Assembly (NCBI GenBank): GCA_016550485.1
Contig: JABXGV010000179.1
Span: 1-14,337 of the forward strand
DNA length: 14,337 bases
Direction of reading: 5' to 3'
Source of the DNA: an archaeon
GTDB taxonomy: Archaea; Asgardarchaeota; Hermodarchaeia; Hermodarchaeales; Hermodarchaeaceae
Within the stretch, counting starts at the first letter, position 1; the number at the start of each line of letters is the position of its first letter. The notes beneath the pieces were generated by a model. The model worked only from the letters and a program-made list of their open reading frames with translations. It was not told the DNA's origin and did not search any database. Below, piece after piece: positions 14,270 to 14,337 of the stretch. The position numbers and the translations under genes are program-made.

Positions 14270-14337
14270 TAAAATCATTCTTTCTCCCACTGTTCCACTG
14301 CTCCTTACTCCTTCCCCTTTGTCTAGGCTATGGAGGT
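14270..14337 (+). promoter_or_regulatory. Probable promoter and ribosome-binding site for a gene beyond the right edge
   Basis: CTTAAAAT near 14270 could be a TATA box. It is followed by a pyrimidine-rich leader, and the window ends in ATGGAGGT, the same sequence that precedes the M20 and WD40 genes. A plus-strand gene probably starts within about 10 bases after the window. The 125-base gap 14213-14337 also holds a 10-bp palindrome, CTTTTAAAAG (14212-14221). Confidence 0.4.

Noticed and set aside
1..14337. tRNA, rRNA, CRISPR arrays or insertion sequences
   Set aside because: No cloverleaf, rRNA motif, regularly spaced repeat or transposase was found by reading the intergenic regions.

Overview
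The window looks like chromosomal DNA from an archaeon, most likely an Asgard-type lineage. That placement is inferred from gene content, not from a marker tree. The supporting genes are a complete DNA topoisomerase VI operon (B then A), a Rab/Ras-like small GTPase, a presenilin/signal-peptide-peptidase-like GxGD membrane protease, a surface-anchored family 5 solute-binding protein, an NfeD-like protein, and an ICMT-like membrane methyltransferase. TATA-like boxes close to start codons and frequent TTG/GTG starts also fit an archaeon.

Left part (1-5336). A 5'-truncated, C-terminally membrane-anchored solute-binding protein holds the second half of one SBP domain followed by only the first half of another, and ends at a hairpin/T-tract terminator. 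Next come a multi-pass presenilin-like protease, a small GTPase with no C-terminal cysteine, an NfeD-like protein on the minus strand, and an M20-family metallopeptidase. These look like separate small transcription units.

Centre (5564-9923). top6B and top6A overlap by 4 bp (ATGA) and make the two subunits of topoisomerase VI. Top6B carries a long insertion inside its GHKL ATPase domain. Top6A shows an abrupt codon-usage break near 8316, inside its Toprim domain. It is followed by a seven-blade WD40 gene, and directly after that gene lies a second, diverged copy of the last 19 codons plus stop of top6A. The simplest reading is that the 3' part of top6A plus the WD40 gene was added or exchanged, leaving the old 3' end behind. 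Plus-strand base skew also flips from C-rich to G-rich in this region, regardless of gene direction.

Right part (9920-14337). An alpha/beta hydrolase runs on the minus strand; its stop codon interlocks with that of the top6A remnant. It is divergent from an ICMT-like methyltransferase. Next is an ABC-2 exporter pair (ATPase and permease, translationally coupled), then a convergent membrane protein with a bPH2-like cytosolic domain and its own terminator. The window ends on a Shine-Dalgarno-like motif that probably belongs to a gene just beyond the edge.

No tRNA, rRNA, CRISPR array, integrase or transposase was recognised. No stretch over 300 bases lacks a gene.
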